A stretch of 64,000 nucleotides of DNA, taken from Dasyornis broadbenti (Eukaryota; Chordata; Aves; Passeriformes; Dasyornithidae). The notes under the pieces are model-generated. The model was not told the DNA's origin, did not search any database, and worked only from the letters and a program-made list of their open reading frames with translations. The DNA is taken from assembly GCA_013397935.1 (NCBI GenBank), contig VZRN01011464.1:3534081-3598080 (forward strand), written 5' to 3'. This document shows, piece by piece, positions 52,501 through 64,000 of the stretch (position 1 is its first letter; the number at the start of each line of letters is the position of its first letter). The position numbers and the translations under genes are program-made.

Positions 52501-54329
52501 GGTGACATAAATAGATGTGATGTTCTCTGGAGCTTTATATAGCAGTAGCACATATTCACTGGGCCACTGACTGAAACCTCCATCTTCTCCTTCCAAGAAG
52601 GCTGCCCCAAAAGGAGGAGAGGACGTGCCTCTCTCTGTGTGCCAGCTGGTATTCACTTTTTCCCATAAATGCAGTGCCTGCAGCTAGGGGACAGTGGCTG
52701 GGCCACACAGGCACTGAAGTTTAAAATATTTTAAACTAATATTTCTTTGGGAAATTCAGATTTGAATCCTCTTACCTAGGTGAGAGCTTTAATTGCCCAT
52801 CTGTTGGTTATAAGCAGCCTGCTATGACAGCAGCCAGTCTTACCTCTCCTCTGTCAGGTCTCTGGGCTGTGCCAACATGTTTGGTGATGCCAGCTGGAAC
52901 AAAGCACCTCTCTGCTCAATGTGGCCAAGTTTCTGGCTTTGAATATGGTCAGAAATGTATTTAAGTTAAGGATTTTGATACCTAGGAAGTCAGACTGTTG
53001 GGTGTCACATTGGATGTCTGTTCACAGCTCTAACCATTGGACTTTTCACTTTTAGTGATGTGGGAACTCTGAAGCATCTTGGACCATGTAAACAATTGTG
53101 ACCAATCGTTTATAGCTTAGGAATACAAGAATAAACAGTTTTGTATTGCTGCTGATGTTATCATCACTGTCTTGTTATGAACTTTCAAAAATGTAAGTAA
53201 TATCTCTGCAAATAGTCCTTTCACAAGGCTGATAGGCTACTCTTTGCATCAATGAAAAATGATGTCTCTGGATATCATGTTACGGACATCTTGCCACACA
53301 TCTGCAATCTATTTTCAGTTCTCTGCTGCTCATTGCCAATTTAGGAAAGGATTTGAAAAGCTATAAAGACACAGAGATTTGATGGAGCATGGGGCAGAAG
53401 CACTGAAACTATACTGTAACACAAAGCAAGACCAGATCAGATTTTTTAGAACAAATTCAAAACCTGTGCATTTTTACTCCCCTGCTTCTGAGAGGAATTA
53501 CTGGTGAGGTGCTGTTCTGTACACCCTCAAGAAGAGCTCACTGGTGTGTTATTGTGAATTTAATGCTTTGGTTGTGGGCTTCAGAAAACCAATACCTAAG
53601 TGAGAATGCTTTCAGTTGTAAGACTGCATATCTGTTTACTTAACCATTCTGAGATGTCTTTTTTCTACTTTCTTCCACCTACTTGGGGAAAATCAAAACC
53701 ATATGAGTAAGAATCCTGTGGGTTTTCTGTTTTTGTTGTTGCTGACTGATGTGTAGACCTGTGATTCATACTGTTCTTGCGTGTCTGTCTGGTGTTCATA
53801 TTTGAAAAAGCTGTATAATTATGAATTTCTCGATTTTGTGTTCTTTTGAAAGCAGAGTATGTCTGTGAGCAGTAAAAATTAGTTTGATGTCAACATGTAT
53901 TTCACTAGTCTCTTAAAAATTTCATTTTTTAGTAATAAGGTTCTGAGTGCAATTCAGTGTATACGTTTTCCGATTCTTGTAACAATGCGTTCTCCACCAT
54001 TCACTTACATTTATCAGCACACTATTTGGAAAGCATACATGTAAAACTCTACCTTAGTATTTATAGATTTCTATAAATTATTATTTATAGATTTCTGTGG
54101 AGTCTTAAGAGTTGCCTTTAAATAAGGCATCAGGGCTTATTGTCTTCTTACTAGCAATTTAATCTGTAGTTGGCATTTGAGGAGTGGTCCGGTATTTTAA
54201 GGATTTGGATTTGGTATTACCTGTGCCCTGACAGCACTGCATGCCCAGATGGGTCACTTGTGTTTGGCGTTGCGTGAGGGTGGCAGAAAGATTCCATTGC
54301 TTAAAAAAGGGGACCAAATTGGGAAGGGA
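43502..54329. other. Intron 1, AT-rich unique stretch
   Basis: Contains T-runs at about 46898-46913 and 48329-48348, an AT-rich dinucleotide patch at about 46345-46368, and a 24-bp-period direct repeat at 54058-54096. No exon, RNA gene or transposon is recognised. The longest frame (139 codons at 49639-50058) has no family signature. Confidence 0.5.
54058..54096. repeat. Direct repeat of a 15-bp AT-rich word
   Basis: TATTTATAGATTTCT occurs at 54058-54072 and again at 54082-54096, a period of 24 bp. It is a small local duplication without evident function. Confidence 0.88.
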
Positions 54330-54702
54330 CAAAGAGCATCTTCCTTGTGTTGAAGAGACTGAGGGAAGACCTCATTGCAGTTACAACTGAAGAGGGGCAG
54401 CAGAGGGGCAGACACTGATCTCTGCTCTGGTGACCAGTGACAGGACCCGAGCGAATGGCCTGAAGCTGTGCCAGAGGAAGTTTAGGTTGGATGTTAGGGA
54501 AAGTAATGCTTCCCTTCTTCCAGAAAGTGATCACAGCACCAGCCTGACAGAGCTCTAGAAGCATTCAGACAATGCTCTCAGGCACATGGTGTGACTCTTG
54601 GGGATGGTGCTGTGCAGGGGCAGGAGTTGATGATTTCTATGTCCTATTCCTATTCCAGTTTGATGATTCCTATGGGTCCCTTCCAATTCAGCATATTCTG
54701 TG
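54330..54702 (+). mobile_element. CR1 LINE, 3' end (older copy), sense to RELN
   Basis: It contains diverged blocks of another CR1 subfamily 3' end: AGACTGAGGGAAGACCTCAT, then ATGGCCTGAAGCTGTGCCAG, then GGAAGTTTAGGTTGGATGTT, then TCCTATGGGTCCCTTCCAA. One tail octamer, ATTCTGTG, lies at 54695-54702. It is more decayed than the copy at 28.8 kb. The left edge is uncertain and could reach about 54300. No coding frame survives. Confidence 0.85.
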
Positions 54703-57700
54703 AATGTAATGTGATGTTGACAGTCTTTGCTGTATTGGTGTTAGTCTCCATTCCCTTTGCAAGGTCCTGCAGCACTGTGAAGGGTTCAGAGGCCTTTCTG
54801 AACAGTGTCAGTGCAGAGGCTGGTATATTTTTTTACGAGTGAAGCAAAAAAGCAAAAAAAAAAGCCCAAAAGTATTACTTCAGTATAAATAATTTATTTC
54901 TATTCATTTCCTAAGAGGAAGGTTTCCAGCCATGACTCAGGTGATGATGTAATATTCCAGCACTACATGGAACTGGCTTTGACCTTGAGAAGAACATAAA
55001 AAATGCCTGTCATTGCTTTGATGCAAGAAAACCTCATTTCAGGAAGTCCACTATCTGTGGTAAACCCATTTCACATACTAGAATTATTTTCTGTTTTCTT
55101 TATGGTATACAAAAGTGTAGTTTTACACTGTGACTATGTCTTGACCCACCTAAACAGTGTGTGGGGCACCAAAGATCTTTGCCTTTATTAATTCCTCCTT
55201 GTAGTCGGTGGTTGTTATCAACAGCAGCTGCAAATTCTGTGGAATTTCTATTTATACCAGCCCTCTTAGTGGCATTTAACTGGTGCTGAAGAGCAGCCAA
55301 AATAGGTAAGACCTGTCAGTGGCAGGTCTTTCCTGAGATGATCCCCTTCCACCACCTGGCTCTTTTTCTACTTTTACAGTTTAGATGCACTGGCTATATT
55401 TTGAGTATTTTGAGTATCAGTCAAAATGCATCTGCCTTTTTGGCGAGTAGATCAGTCCCTCGAGAGAATGTAAGGCGAATTTTATGCAATTACTTACACT
55501 GATCAATAGATTTCTATAATAGCATGCAGTATGTGTGGCATATAACTCTGGAAACAGTGAAAATTATGTTTATAAGAGTAGCATGAATTTCTTAGAAATA
55601 TTTGACTATAACTACATTTCAAACTCCATTTTGTCTTTCCTGTTACTCTGCTACCTCCACCTACGGTATAATTTCAGCAGAATCTTTGCCAGCCTCATTC
55701 TTCCTGACCTGCTTCCTCCTCGAGAAGTGTCAGCTCCTGGCATTGCCAGGGGCACTGCTGTTACTTGTCCCATGGGAGGCACCAGCTCCAGGGCCCTGGC
55801 AAAAACTTGTCGTGCAAAATGAAAGGCTTCTCCAGAAAAGACTTCTGCATCCCTACCCTTCCCAAGGAAGTAACACCAAAGCTTCCCAGAGATGGTGGCA
55901 TTGGTGGGATGAGGCCAGCCTGTGTGCCCATGGAACCAGCCTTGTTAGCTAATGAGCACAGCAGCAGGCATGTGCTCAATGTGCAGGAGTTGCAGACAGC
56001 AACTCTCCATGACTTTTGTTGGAAAATTGAACTGAGGACCTCATGATTCTCAGAAACACATTTTGTGACCACAGCCATTGTAGAGAAAGAAAGGTAGAGC
56101 AAAACATCATCAGAGAATAACTTCCATGGTGTTTCCCACCCCCAGTATGATTTTTTTTTTTTTTTTTTTTCATGATCCCATTTCCTAGGCTTTTACAAAA
56201 TAAACTAGAGTTGTTTGCTAATCCATATATTCCTATCCATGTGTTTCGTGGACAGGAATGTTTCTTATCCATCTTGCAAACACTGTTCTCTTTATTTAGA
56301 AGGTGGACTAAGAATACACAGTGGGCTGCTTTTGTGGCTGTTGACCAGCACATGATGCTGACCCACACTTTGTTTCTGGGTTTTACACCTGGTCTCTCTT
56401 CCCAGTCACTGTGTGAGTCCCTCATACTGAACCTTTCTAGGGTTCTCAGGCTACAGGTGCAGATCCCATGTCCTGCTTTTCATCACCTTCTCTTGGCTAT
56501 TTTATCCAGCTGTGGTCCCCTCACTCTCATGGCTCCCCATTTTTTTTCTCCAAAAATTTTTCTTCCCCTATTCTCTGTACTGGTTCCAATCACCACCTTC
56601 TCCATCTTAGTTCACTTTTGCCCTCAGGTCTACTTTTGTGTCTCCTAAGTTATTGGTGACAGTGTTGGTCACACTTTTGGAGCAACTTCATTTTTGTGAT
56701 ATTTTGCACATTTCTCAGCATTTCGAGAAGTGGGGTTTTTTGGATGAATTGATGCTCTCTCATCAGAAGGCTTAGACTTTTGATAAAGATCCCTCTCTTT
56801 CCGCTTTCTTTCCAACCAGCAGATGAGACTTCCTACTTTAAAACACTGAGAAACTTTCTAGATCAAAACATCATCAGAAATGATATATCCACAAAGCCCT
56901 TTTGCTCCAACAAAGCAGTATAGCTGGACTGAAATATATTTCATAAGACTTTTTTCAGTGAGCTTTTATTAGCCAGAGAATGTTGTAAGAGTACTAAGTG
57001 AGGACAGAATCTCCAGAAATATTTAGATACTAAAAATGAAAATGTCTGTTGAGCATGTGTGAACTCTGATTTTTTTTTTTTTTTNTTTCCTATTACTGGA
57101 ACTAGTAAAAAACCTCAACTATATATATATATATGTGTATATATAAAAAAAATATAATTCGTCCAAACTAGGAGGAACACTCTCACACTTCCAGGCAGAA
57201 GAGTTGATGAAAGCAAAGGACAGTGGAATTTTTCATCTAGGGCAACACATTTTCCCCTAACCTTATCTCAGAAATGAAGCCAGTGTTTTGATTGAAATTC
57301 CTTCTTCCTTAAGTTATTAAATCATTCTGAGGCAGACACCATGAAAAGAAACCAACCCAAGAAGTCCAAGAGGGTAAAAATTGGCAAAAATCTTGGGAAC
57401 TGAAAATAGAAGGAAGTGTTGAGCTACTCTTAAAGTAGTTACCACCTTTGCCTCTAAAATTTGCAGTGTAATGTTGTCTGATAAGTAGATTGTCCCAAAA
57501 CACAGCCCTCACGTGTTTCTCAGGAAGATGTTCTCACCTTCTGGATGAAAACCTCTTACTGGACTATCTCAAAGCAATTGAGGGCTTCCTATCTACACCT
57601 GCAGCTTGGGTTGTGTGCTCCTATCCCTGGTGTGAGGGGTGAGACAAGGCGAGCCAGGGGTCCCTGCCTGTCCCGGTGCAGCAGCCGGGAGGGCTGGCAC

Positions 57701-59706
57701 AGGAGGCCGCACTGTGGCAGCATCCAGCAAACCCCTGCCCAACCAATCGGACCCCAGTGGCAGGAAGGCCTCCTCACTTCCTCGCTCACCAAATTCTCCT
57801 CCCAGAGAAGGGTCTTGTGGAGCATGGAGCAGTGCCTGCTCGGGCTCGTAGATGGCACCTGCCTATGTGTTGCCCTTTGGGTGCCATAGGGGCAGCATTG
57901 GTTCAATGCCAGAGCCCCCTTTGCCTACCCAGCCCTGGGTGCTCTGGGAAGCTGTGCCCTTCCAGCTGTTTTCCAAAGTCCCTGTGGGTCATGGCATTGG
58001 TCCTTGCTTCTGTAGTGCCAGATATTTGGCATCAACTACATATGGCGTGAGCCAGTGCAAAAGCACAAACAAAGCCTGGTGGAGCAAAACTTCTTGTTGC
58101 TTTTGGAAGAGGAATTTGAGTGCCCTAAGTAACAAGCCCTAGTCCCTTCATAAAATCACAGTCCTGTTGCTGGGCTGTGCATTAGCACAGCTTTCTTGTT
58201 CTTGGTCATTATCACTTGGCTTAGTGTGTGTTTTCTTTCATTTTATGGGAATTTGATGTATTTCACAAGTGGGTAGAAAAGAAACCATCACTGAGAATGT
58301 CATGATTTTTTTTCTCTTGAAGAACTATGAAATTATTCTGAAATGTATGACATGTGTATAATAACAGCCTAGTGCTCTGTTTTTAAAAAATGTGCTAGAG
58401 GCGTTGTGCAGTTTCCCAGAGGCTTAATGAGGGAGCCATACTGTGTTGGAAATTTTTCAACAATAAAAATTGACCTATTACATGCTTATGTAAAATAAGG
58501 GTTGACAATCACACAAATATGTCCAAAGTCAAATACAGGCATTGTGAAATATCTCCTCTTTCCCATAGAGAAACTGGTCACCTGTTCACAGTAGGCTTTT
58601 GCATTATATCCTATCCTGTAAAGAATAAGATGCTTCCCCACAGGGAAACAAAATGGCAGCAAAGTACTGGCCCAGTGCCCTTCTATCAATGCTTTTCACT
58701 GACTCTTTTGCCAAGTCTTCAAAAATAACACATAGGCATACTTTTCAACATATGTTTTGCCTCTTTGTTGGTTTAAAGGCATAAAGGGAAGAAAAGGTCA
58801 TGTATTATTCACCGCTTCATCATCAAATGCAGGAAAAATTCATTGTTTGCTTGCTTGATTTTATTTTACTCTCCCTAGTACATCTTTCATTAAAAAAAAT
58901 AAAAAAAAAATCTAGAGTATTTTGCTCTTCTTTTAACATATATCAGAAGTGGCCTCTTCTTAAAAACTGAACATATGGTTCTGAACCTGCATCTGAATTC
59001 AGGGACGTTTCTATTGCAAAACACTGAAATTTGGAGTCATAGGAGCAGAAAGGTTGGATTCAGGGTTTATTCAGTGTACTAGTGAATAATCAAAGAAAGG
59101 AAGATAATTAAATATAAACAGTTGAAGAATAAATTAAACACTTTAAATATTGCTCCTCTGCTTAAAATAAATTAAGCTACTGTCAATATTTTAATGTTTT
59201 TTTAAATATTAAACACAAAGTTTAAGCGAAATATGTACCACAGAGGAAACACTAAATGACTGTTGGGATTTAAGAAGGCCAACTGTTTCTCTGCTGAGAA
59301 CAGAGATATACAAAATATAACGGGTGTATCACCCGTTAATATCTTAGCAGTCACCTTGCAGTATCTTGCTTCAGTTCCCTGGCCAGTCACTTGCTCATGA
59401 TGTCCCCAGCACAAGAGAGAAATACAGGGAGGTAAAATGTAATTTAGGAAGTGAGCAGAGTTTATCAGCAATCCCTGACAAGCACCAGTCTCTCTGTGTT
59501 AAGGGAATAGAAAGGATTGAGGTATGAAAGCAGAATGAGTGTGGTAACTGAGGTCTGGGTGCAACCTCAGTGTACAAGGCTACAAGTCATAAGGCTCTTC
59601 AGCAGGGAGAGCTTTTTGTGTGGATCTCCTCGTAGGTTCTTTACTCTTCATAATGTAATCTAACTAAAAAAACCACCTGTGTGTAGGCCATAGATTTGCA
59701 ATGCAT
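54703..59706. other. Intron 1, unique DNA with homopolymers
   Basis: Poly-T runs lie at about 56152-56170 and 57070-57088 (the latter with an N at 57085). A TA/TG patch lies at about 57120-57155, and an A-rich run at about 58892-58911. A GC-richer islet at about 57.6-57.9 kb carries overlapping chance frames on both strands. A 9-bp-arm hairpin sits at 59318-59338. No exon is recognised. Confidence 0.5.
59318..59338. repeat. Short perfect hairpin with CpGs
   Basis: The arms TAACGGGTG and CACCCGTTA are perfectly complementary around a 3-base loop (TAT). Each arm contains a CpG, which is uncommon in this AT-rich context. Function is unknown. Confidence 0.85.
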
Positions 59707-59736
59707 TTTATCCATATTTAATTAAGTATGGATAAA
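59707..59736. repeat. Near-perfect 30-bp palindrome
   Basis: The arms TTTATCCATA (59707-59716) and TATGGATAAA (59727-59736) are exact reverse complements. The centre TTAATTAA is itself palindromic. Only one opposing pair (59717 T / 59726 G) fails to match. It is located about 95 bp from the antisense CR1 fragment. Confidence 0.9.
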
Positions 59737-59829
59737 GATTGTAGTAAACGGACGATGATAGACAGACAAAGCCGAAGAGTGAAAACCAGGAAAATTACAT
59801 CACAAAGACAGGGAGGCCCCTCAGAGAGA

Positions 59830-60240
59830 CTTCATCTGGTTGGTGATTGTCCAGTCCTCTAATTTGTTGAGGTCTCTCTGCAGGGCCTCCGTTCCTTTGA
59901 AGGAGTCAACAGCTCCTCCCAGATTTGTACCATCTCTGAACTTGCTCAGTATTGCCTCCAGTCCTGTGTCCAAGTCATTTATTAAGATATTGAAGAGCAC
60001 AGGGCTGAGGCTGGAGCCCTGCGGAAGCCCACCAGTGACAGTTCTCCAGTCTGATTTTACCCCATTCACTGTAACTCTTTGTGCCCAACCCATGAGCCAG
60101 TTGCTCACCCATGACATAATGTGTTTATCCAGCTGTGTGCTGGACATTTTGTCCAGAAGGATCTTGTGAGAGACAGTATTGAAAGCTTTGCTGAAATCCA
60201 AAAAGATTACATCAACTGGCTTGCCTTGTGGGTTACCTTG
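59830..60240 (-). mobile_element. CR1 LINE reverse-transcriptase fragment, antisense to RELN
   Basis: Read on the minus strand, a frame open for about 126 codons (59821-60201) has the CR1 reverse-transcriptase order: DFSKAFNTVSHKILLDK (motif A region), then WVSNWLMGWAQRVTVNG, then GGLPQGSSLSPVLFNILIND (motif B region), then KFRDG, then EALQRDLNKLEDW. The frame continues upstream through GKPVDVIFL until a TGA near 60238. The catalytic FADD box reads FRDG, so the second essential aspartate is gone and the enzyme would be inactive. Homology stops at MK, before the rest of ORF2 and the 3' tail. This is an isolated internal fragment, truncated on both sides. It is a retrotransposon relic, not a host gene, about 600 bp upstream of RELN exon 2. 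Confidence 0.94.
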
Positions 60241-60838
60241 TCAAACACACCAAAGTAAAAACATGAGAATTAGTGTGTACAAGAAGTAAATAAATACTGC
60301 AAGAATTGTCAATTCTAACAAAGAATATATAGATTCCAACGTTACTTGTAGCTGCTGTTTGGATATTTTCTGCTATTACTTAAGAATCACTTAAAAATAC
60401 ATTCCTGAACTATTTAAATATACACAATCTGTAATGTCTCAGATGCCCATATAATTTAAATGTATAATACTATAATAAGCATGTTGATTGTAACTTGGCA
60501 CTCTATTTAGGTCCAGAAAGAACAGTACTATAATCCTGGTTATTTCATTGCTTTTACTACACTCTAATGTCTCAGCAATTGCTTACAAACCATGTATTTT
60601 ATTTGCATTATTTTCTGACTCATTGTGCATTTCGTGAATAGCACAGCTTGTGCTTCAGGCAAAAGCAACTTCCCAAGCACCAACTGAAAATAAAAGAAAT
60701 ATCATAAATATTGGGGGAATCCAGATGGATTTACTGGACTATATGATGGGATGTCATTGAAGAGCAAGAGCCTGCTCACAGAACATGTATAGGATCTTAA
60801 CTATAAAACTCACACACATTTTATTTCTCTCATTTCAG
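60241..60838 (+). other. RELN: Distal end of RELN intron 1 and exon 2 acceptor region
   Basis: AT-rich intronic DNA leads into the exon 2 acceptor. The last bases form a strong pyrimidine tract ending TTTCAG. No other element is recognised. Confidence 0.75.
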
Positions 60839-60949
60839 TGACTATTTCGACAAGTACCTTCTTTGATGGCTTACTGGTAACTGGACTCTACACTTCTACC
60901 AGTGTTCAGGCTTCCCAGAGCGTTGGTGGTTCCAGTGCTTTTGGATTTG
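60839..60949 (+). CDS. RELN: Reelin exon 2 (complete, 111 bp)
   Basis: The exon starts with TG, completing the Val codon begun in exon 1. It continues for 36 full codons (TISTSTFFDGLLVTG, then LYTSTSVQASQSVGG, then SSAFGF) and ends on the first base of a Gly codon before GTAAGT. It is symmetric phase 1-1, so skipping it would keep the reading frame. It matches residues of about 76-113 of human reelin as I recall them, with one conservative change (Ile to Val in SQSVGG). These residues are part of the N-terminal reeler domain, whose region is involved in reelin multimer formation. The acceptor (TTTCAG) and donor (GTAAGTCC) are canonical. There are no stops or frameshifts, and purifying selection is evident. 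Confidence 0.98.
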
Positions 60950-63900
60950 GTAAGTCCGGTGTTATTTACCATCTGTAACCCAGGGTAATGAATACTTGGT
61001 TGTACAGAGGACATCGGTAGCAACACAGTTCCTGAAACAGGTTAATTTAGACTGAGTAATCAGTAACACATGGAAGTCAGTGAGTGTCAATGCGAAAAGG
61101 CAGCCGTGGCTTTTAGGCAGCTTTTGTTGTTTCCTGTACCACCTTCATCTTTGCTCAGCCCTGGCACTAATATGCTAAATTTTATAAATTTTAAGAGAGA
61201 AAAGCCCCAGCAGCTAAATTGTTTTAAACAGCCATTTCTAAATGGTGTGACATTTTTGTATAAACTGAAGCATTTAGCCCAAAGCCTCTAACTGTTCTGG
61301 GGCTGAAAACCTGTCTCCTTTAAGCTTATGTGAACCTACGTTTCCCATCCATTTCCATTTAAAACCACAATGTTGGTCAAGATATTTTATATAACCAATT
61401 ATTTACCATGTCCAAAAAGCAGAATTGTAGTAAAAGGGGTATGGTAGGCTTTGCAGAATTATCATGTATTTCAGGTTCTGCTGTAGCATTCAACAGTAGC
61501 AGCTGTGCTAAGGACAAACATTTTTTAAATAATCCCTTCTAAATTTGTGCAAGTAATTGACAGCTATACCTTCTGCAGTTTGTTTCTTGGTAGCATTTTT
61601 TATATCCTTACAAATAATAGTAATAATTGTGTTTCTCCAGTTGGAGGAACTCAGTGACACTAACAAGCAATCTCTGGTGAAGGTACAAAAACAGGTACCA
61701 GTCGTAGGGGATACTAACTGCACTGTACTTGCAGTTGCATGTTTAGATGTTAATTTGTCTGTTTGGGCCAGAATTCAGTACTTTCTTCATAATAAGCAAG
61801 ACAGAAAGAACTTATCAATGTAAAATTTCTGGGAAGGTCAAACTACCTTGCCATAAAATAGGTGTTCGTATTTTGTCACAGGGAGGATCATGGCAAACTC
61901 ACTGGGCAAAGTATAGAGATCATGTTTCATTACACCTAAGTATTTAAGAATAACAATTAAACAAAATTTTAAGAAACTAAATACCTCTGTGCATTTACAA
62001 AGAATGTCTGTATTTTTCCCTCAATGTGTATCTGCATTTGTAGAACAAGGCTGTTCCAGTGAATGTTTTGTTGAGACAGATGTTAAGTAACCTGTGATGT
62101 ACAACAGAAAAAACAATATGGCCTTCTTTAACTTGCCAAAGCTCATTCTCTAGCTCTTGATGTGTTACTTTGACCATTCTGTCACTGTAAGATAACCAAC
62201 AATTAAACTGGTGATGTGTTCTGTATGCAAAAGAAGCTCCAAGTCTACTGGCTGCAAAAAGCCAAAGTGATGCAAAGGCAGTCATGCAGAGTTGGAGCTA
62301 CTTCATTTTGCTCATCAATACAAATTCTTAAATATCATGTCTGGGGAAATCTGATGCTCTGTCTTGAGCATGCCTCCACCTATGTCACAGAAAAAGTGCT
62401 GCCATTTCTGAATTTTTTTTTAAAACTTTCTGTGGGTAAACATTAGGGTCAGTTGTGTTACAATGCTAGTTACAAAAGATTTTAAATAAAAGACTCATTT
62501 TGCTGATTTTCTTCGCTACTTCCTAAGCTTGTATATATATTGAAAAAAACCCCAGCCAATCTGAATGTTTCATAACAGATGATGCTCTTGTGCAGTGTCT
62601 TTGAAGACACAGTAAAAAGTCAACAGCAACAGAAAAACAGCAATGGCTTTTAAATGTACTTTTATACGAATGCTCAATCTATAATGTACTGATGGCTCCC
62701 AGGACTAAGGACTAGATAAACTTTTTCTATCTCTACTTTGCAGTGAGAGATGAAAAGGCTGGCCTCTTCCAAAAAGCATTTAGCATGTAAATGACACACT
62801 TCTGAAAATTATTTGGTGGTTTTAAAAACTAACAGTATTTTAAAATCTACCATTTACAGTAGAAAAATCGAGCAGTCTCCACAGTATTTAATATATTGTT
62901 TAGTAAAATAGTAGGTGGGAGTGACGTTGTTTTGTTCTCTGAGGAAAACATAAAGCACTTTCTCCAGGAACCCTGGATCCATCTGTTGTGTCATCATTTC
63001 CAATCAGCAAAGAAGCTGTTTCTCCTTTGAGGCAAGTGATTGTGATATTCCAGTTAGATTCAGCTTGCTGGAAATTATGTTTTTTTAATGTTGAAGACTA
63101 GTGAGGTTCAGAGACCTCAATTCAAAGATTTATGTGGTTTATCATAGATTAGATGGGGGTGGGGCAAAGATGGGTCTTTAAAACCTGAAGATAGTAATAT
63201 TCTGAAATTGAGTTGATAGTGGTTGCTTATGGTGCAGGGAAGAATATTTTTACTCCCTTGCAATATTACCATTGAAATTCTCTTGTCTGCCTCACACAGG
63301 AGGTCACGCTAGATTATCATAATCTTCCAGTCTGCCCAACGATTTGAAGTCTCCCTAATGTACATATATTCTCTTCTGTGCTATGAGTTACTGTGTTGTG
63401 ACTACAATTATCTTTCACCAATTAAGGAAGTTATTTGATGGAGACAAAATCATTGTCAGCTATCACAGTTAACCATGTCAAGAGGCTTTGAAGAAAAAAC
63501 AGATTAAATATTTTAGTTCTAGAGGTTATGTTTTCTGTTTTCTTTCTTTTTCAGTATATATTGGGTAGGCAAAGAAATAGTTCTCCATGTCCTCTGTGGG
63601 ATTACACTGACATGAACCTTGTTGAAATTTTTATTTTGGAAACCTTCTAACAATTTTTAGGGAGAAATACATGAGCTTTTGGGTATAAAAGTTAATAGTG
63701 GTCATAAATATTAATATTTTGTCCCAGGCTGAACCATTTTCTGGGTTCAGTTTTAGTAAAACTAAAACTGTAAAGCTAAAATTAGAACTGGGATCAAACA
63801 TAAATGTGTTGAAACTTCACTAACCAAGCTGGGAAGACCCTTTAGCAAAGAAAGCATCCTTATAAGCAGCTTTTAAGAAGAGTGTTTCTTCCTTCATTAG

Positions 63901-64000
63901 ATCCCCTGATACAACATCAGTTGCATCTCTCCGGTGTCATTTCCACTCTCCTTTCCTGATCGGTATGGTGTGCATGTGGAAATGTTCCCACGTCCTTCAG
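60950..64000 (+). other. RELN: RELN intron 2, 5' part
   Basis: Starts with a canonical GTAAGT donor and runs off the right edge (3051 bp visible). AT-rich with short chance frames only. I looked for the next exon (in human beginning IMSDHQFGNQF) and do not see it. No transposon or RNA gene is recognised. Confidence 0.85.

Larger units (their letters stand above)
17994..60838 (+). other. RELN: RELN intron 1 (about 42.8 kb)
   Basis: The donor is G|GTAGGTG at 17993/17994. The acceptor is TTTATTTCTCTCATTTCAG ending at 60838, with a good pyrimidine tract and a plausible branch-point region near CTTAACT at about 60795-60801. The intron is phase 1 and splits a Val codon (G|TG). It carries a second CpG island, three CR1 fragments, several homopolymer or microsatellite tracts, one 43-N gap and single N bases at 24195, 25137, 25454 and 57085. 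No other exon is recognised inside it. Confidence 0.93.

Noticed and set aside
1..64000. CRISPR arrays, operons, phage or viral genes
   Set aside because: None present. The only mobile-element coding remnants are CR1 LINE fragments, and the composition and exon structure are vertebrate.

Overview
The window is vertebrate nuclear DNA, almost certainly from a bird. There are no bacterial-style genes or operons. Identifiable repeats are sparse: three fragments of CR1 LINEs, one ending in the ATTCTRTG octamer tail typical of sauropsid CR1, and no recognisable SINEs. A turtle or crocodilian is the main alternative. No species can be named from the sequence alone.

The only protein-coding gene I can support is reelin (RELN), on the + strand and incomplete at both ends. 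The last 62 bases of its first coding exon emerge from an assembly gap at 17932-17993. The complete second exon lies at 60839-60949. They are joined by a phase-1 intron of about 42.8 kb. Both exons lie in the N-terminal reeler domain of this large secreted glycoprotein, which guides neuronal migration and layering. The start codon, signal peptide, first ~55 codons, 5' UTR and transcription start are presumably hidden in the 558-N gap (17374-17931). Later exons lie beyond the right edge.

Layout: 1-16.85 kb is upstream noncoding DNA with small tandem duplications and a CA microsatellite, and no exon that I recognise. 16.88-17.37 kb is a purine-rich, G-run minisatellite abutting the gap. 17.93-18.5 kb is a dense CpG island holding the end of exon 1 and the start of intron 1. 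A second, separate CpG island lies at 19.56-20.15 kb inside intron 1. The rest of intron 1 (20.15-60.84 kb) is mostly AT-rich unique DNA. It contains homopolymer tracts, a GGGCT pentamer repeat, TA repeats, two sense CR1 3' ends (28.8-29.5 and 54.3-54.7 kb) and one antisense CR1 reverse-transcriptase relic (59.83-60.24 kb) only about 600 bp before exon 2. Intron 2 fills 60.95-64.0 kb.

Nearly all open frames of 60-200 codons are chance frames in noncoding DNA. I found no novel gene system. The points most worth checking are the second CpG island, the G-rich tract next to the hidden promoter, the missing 5' end of RELN, and a near-perfect 30-bp palindrome next to the antisense CR1.
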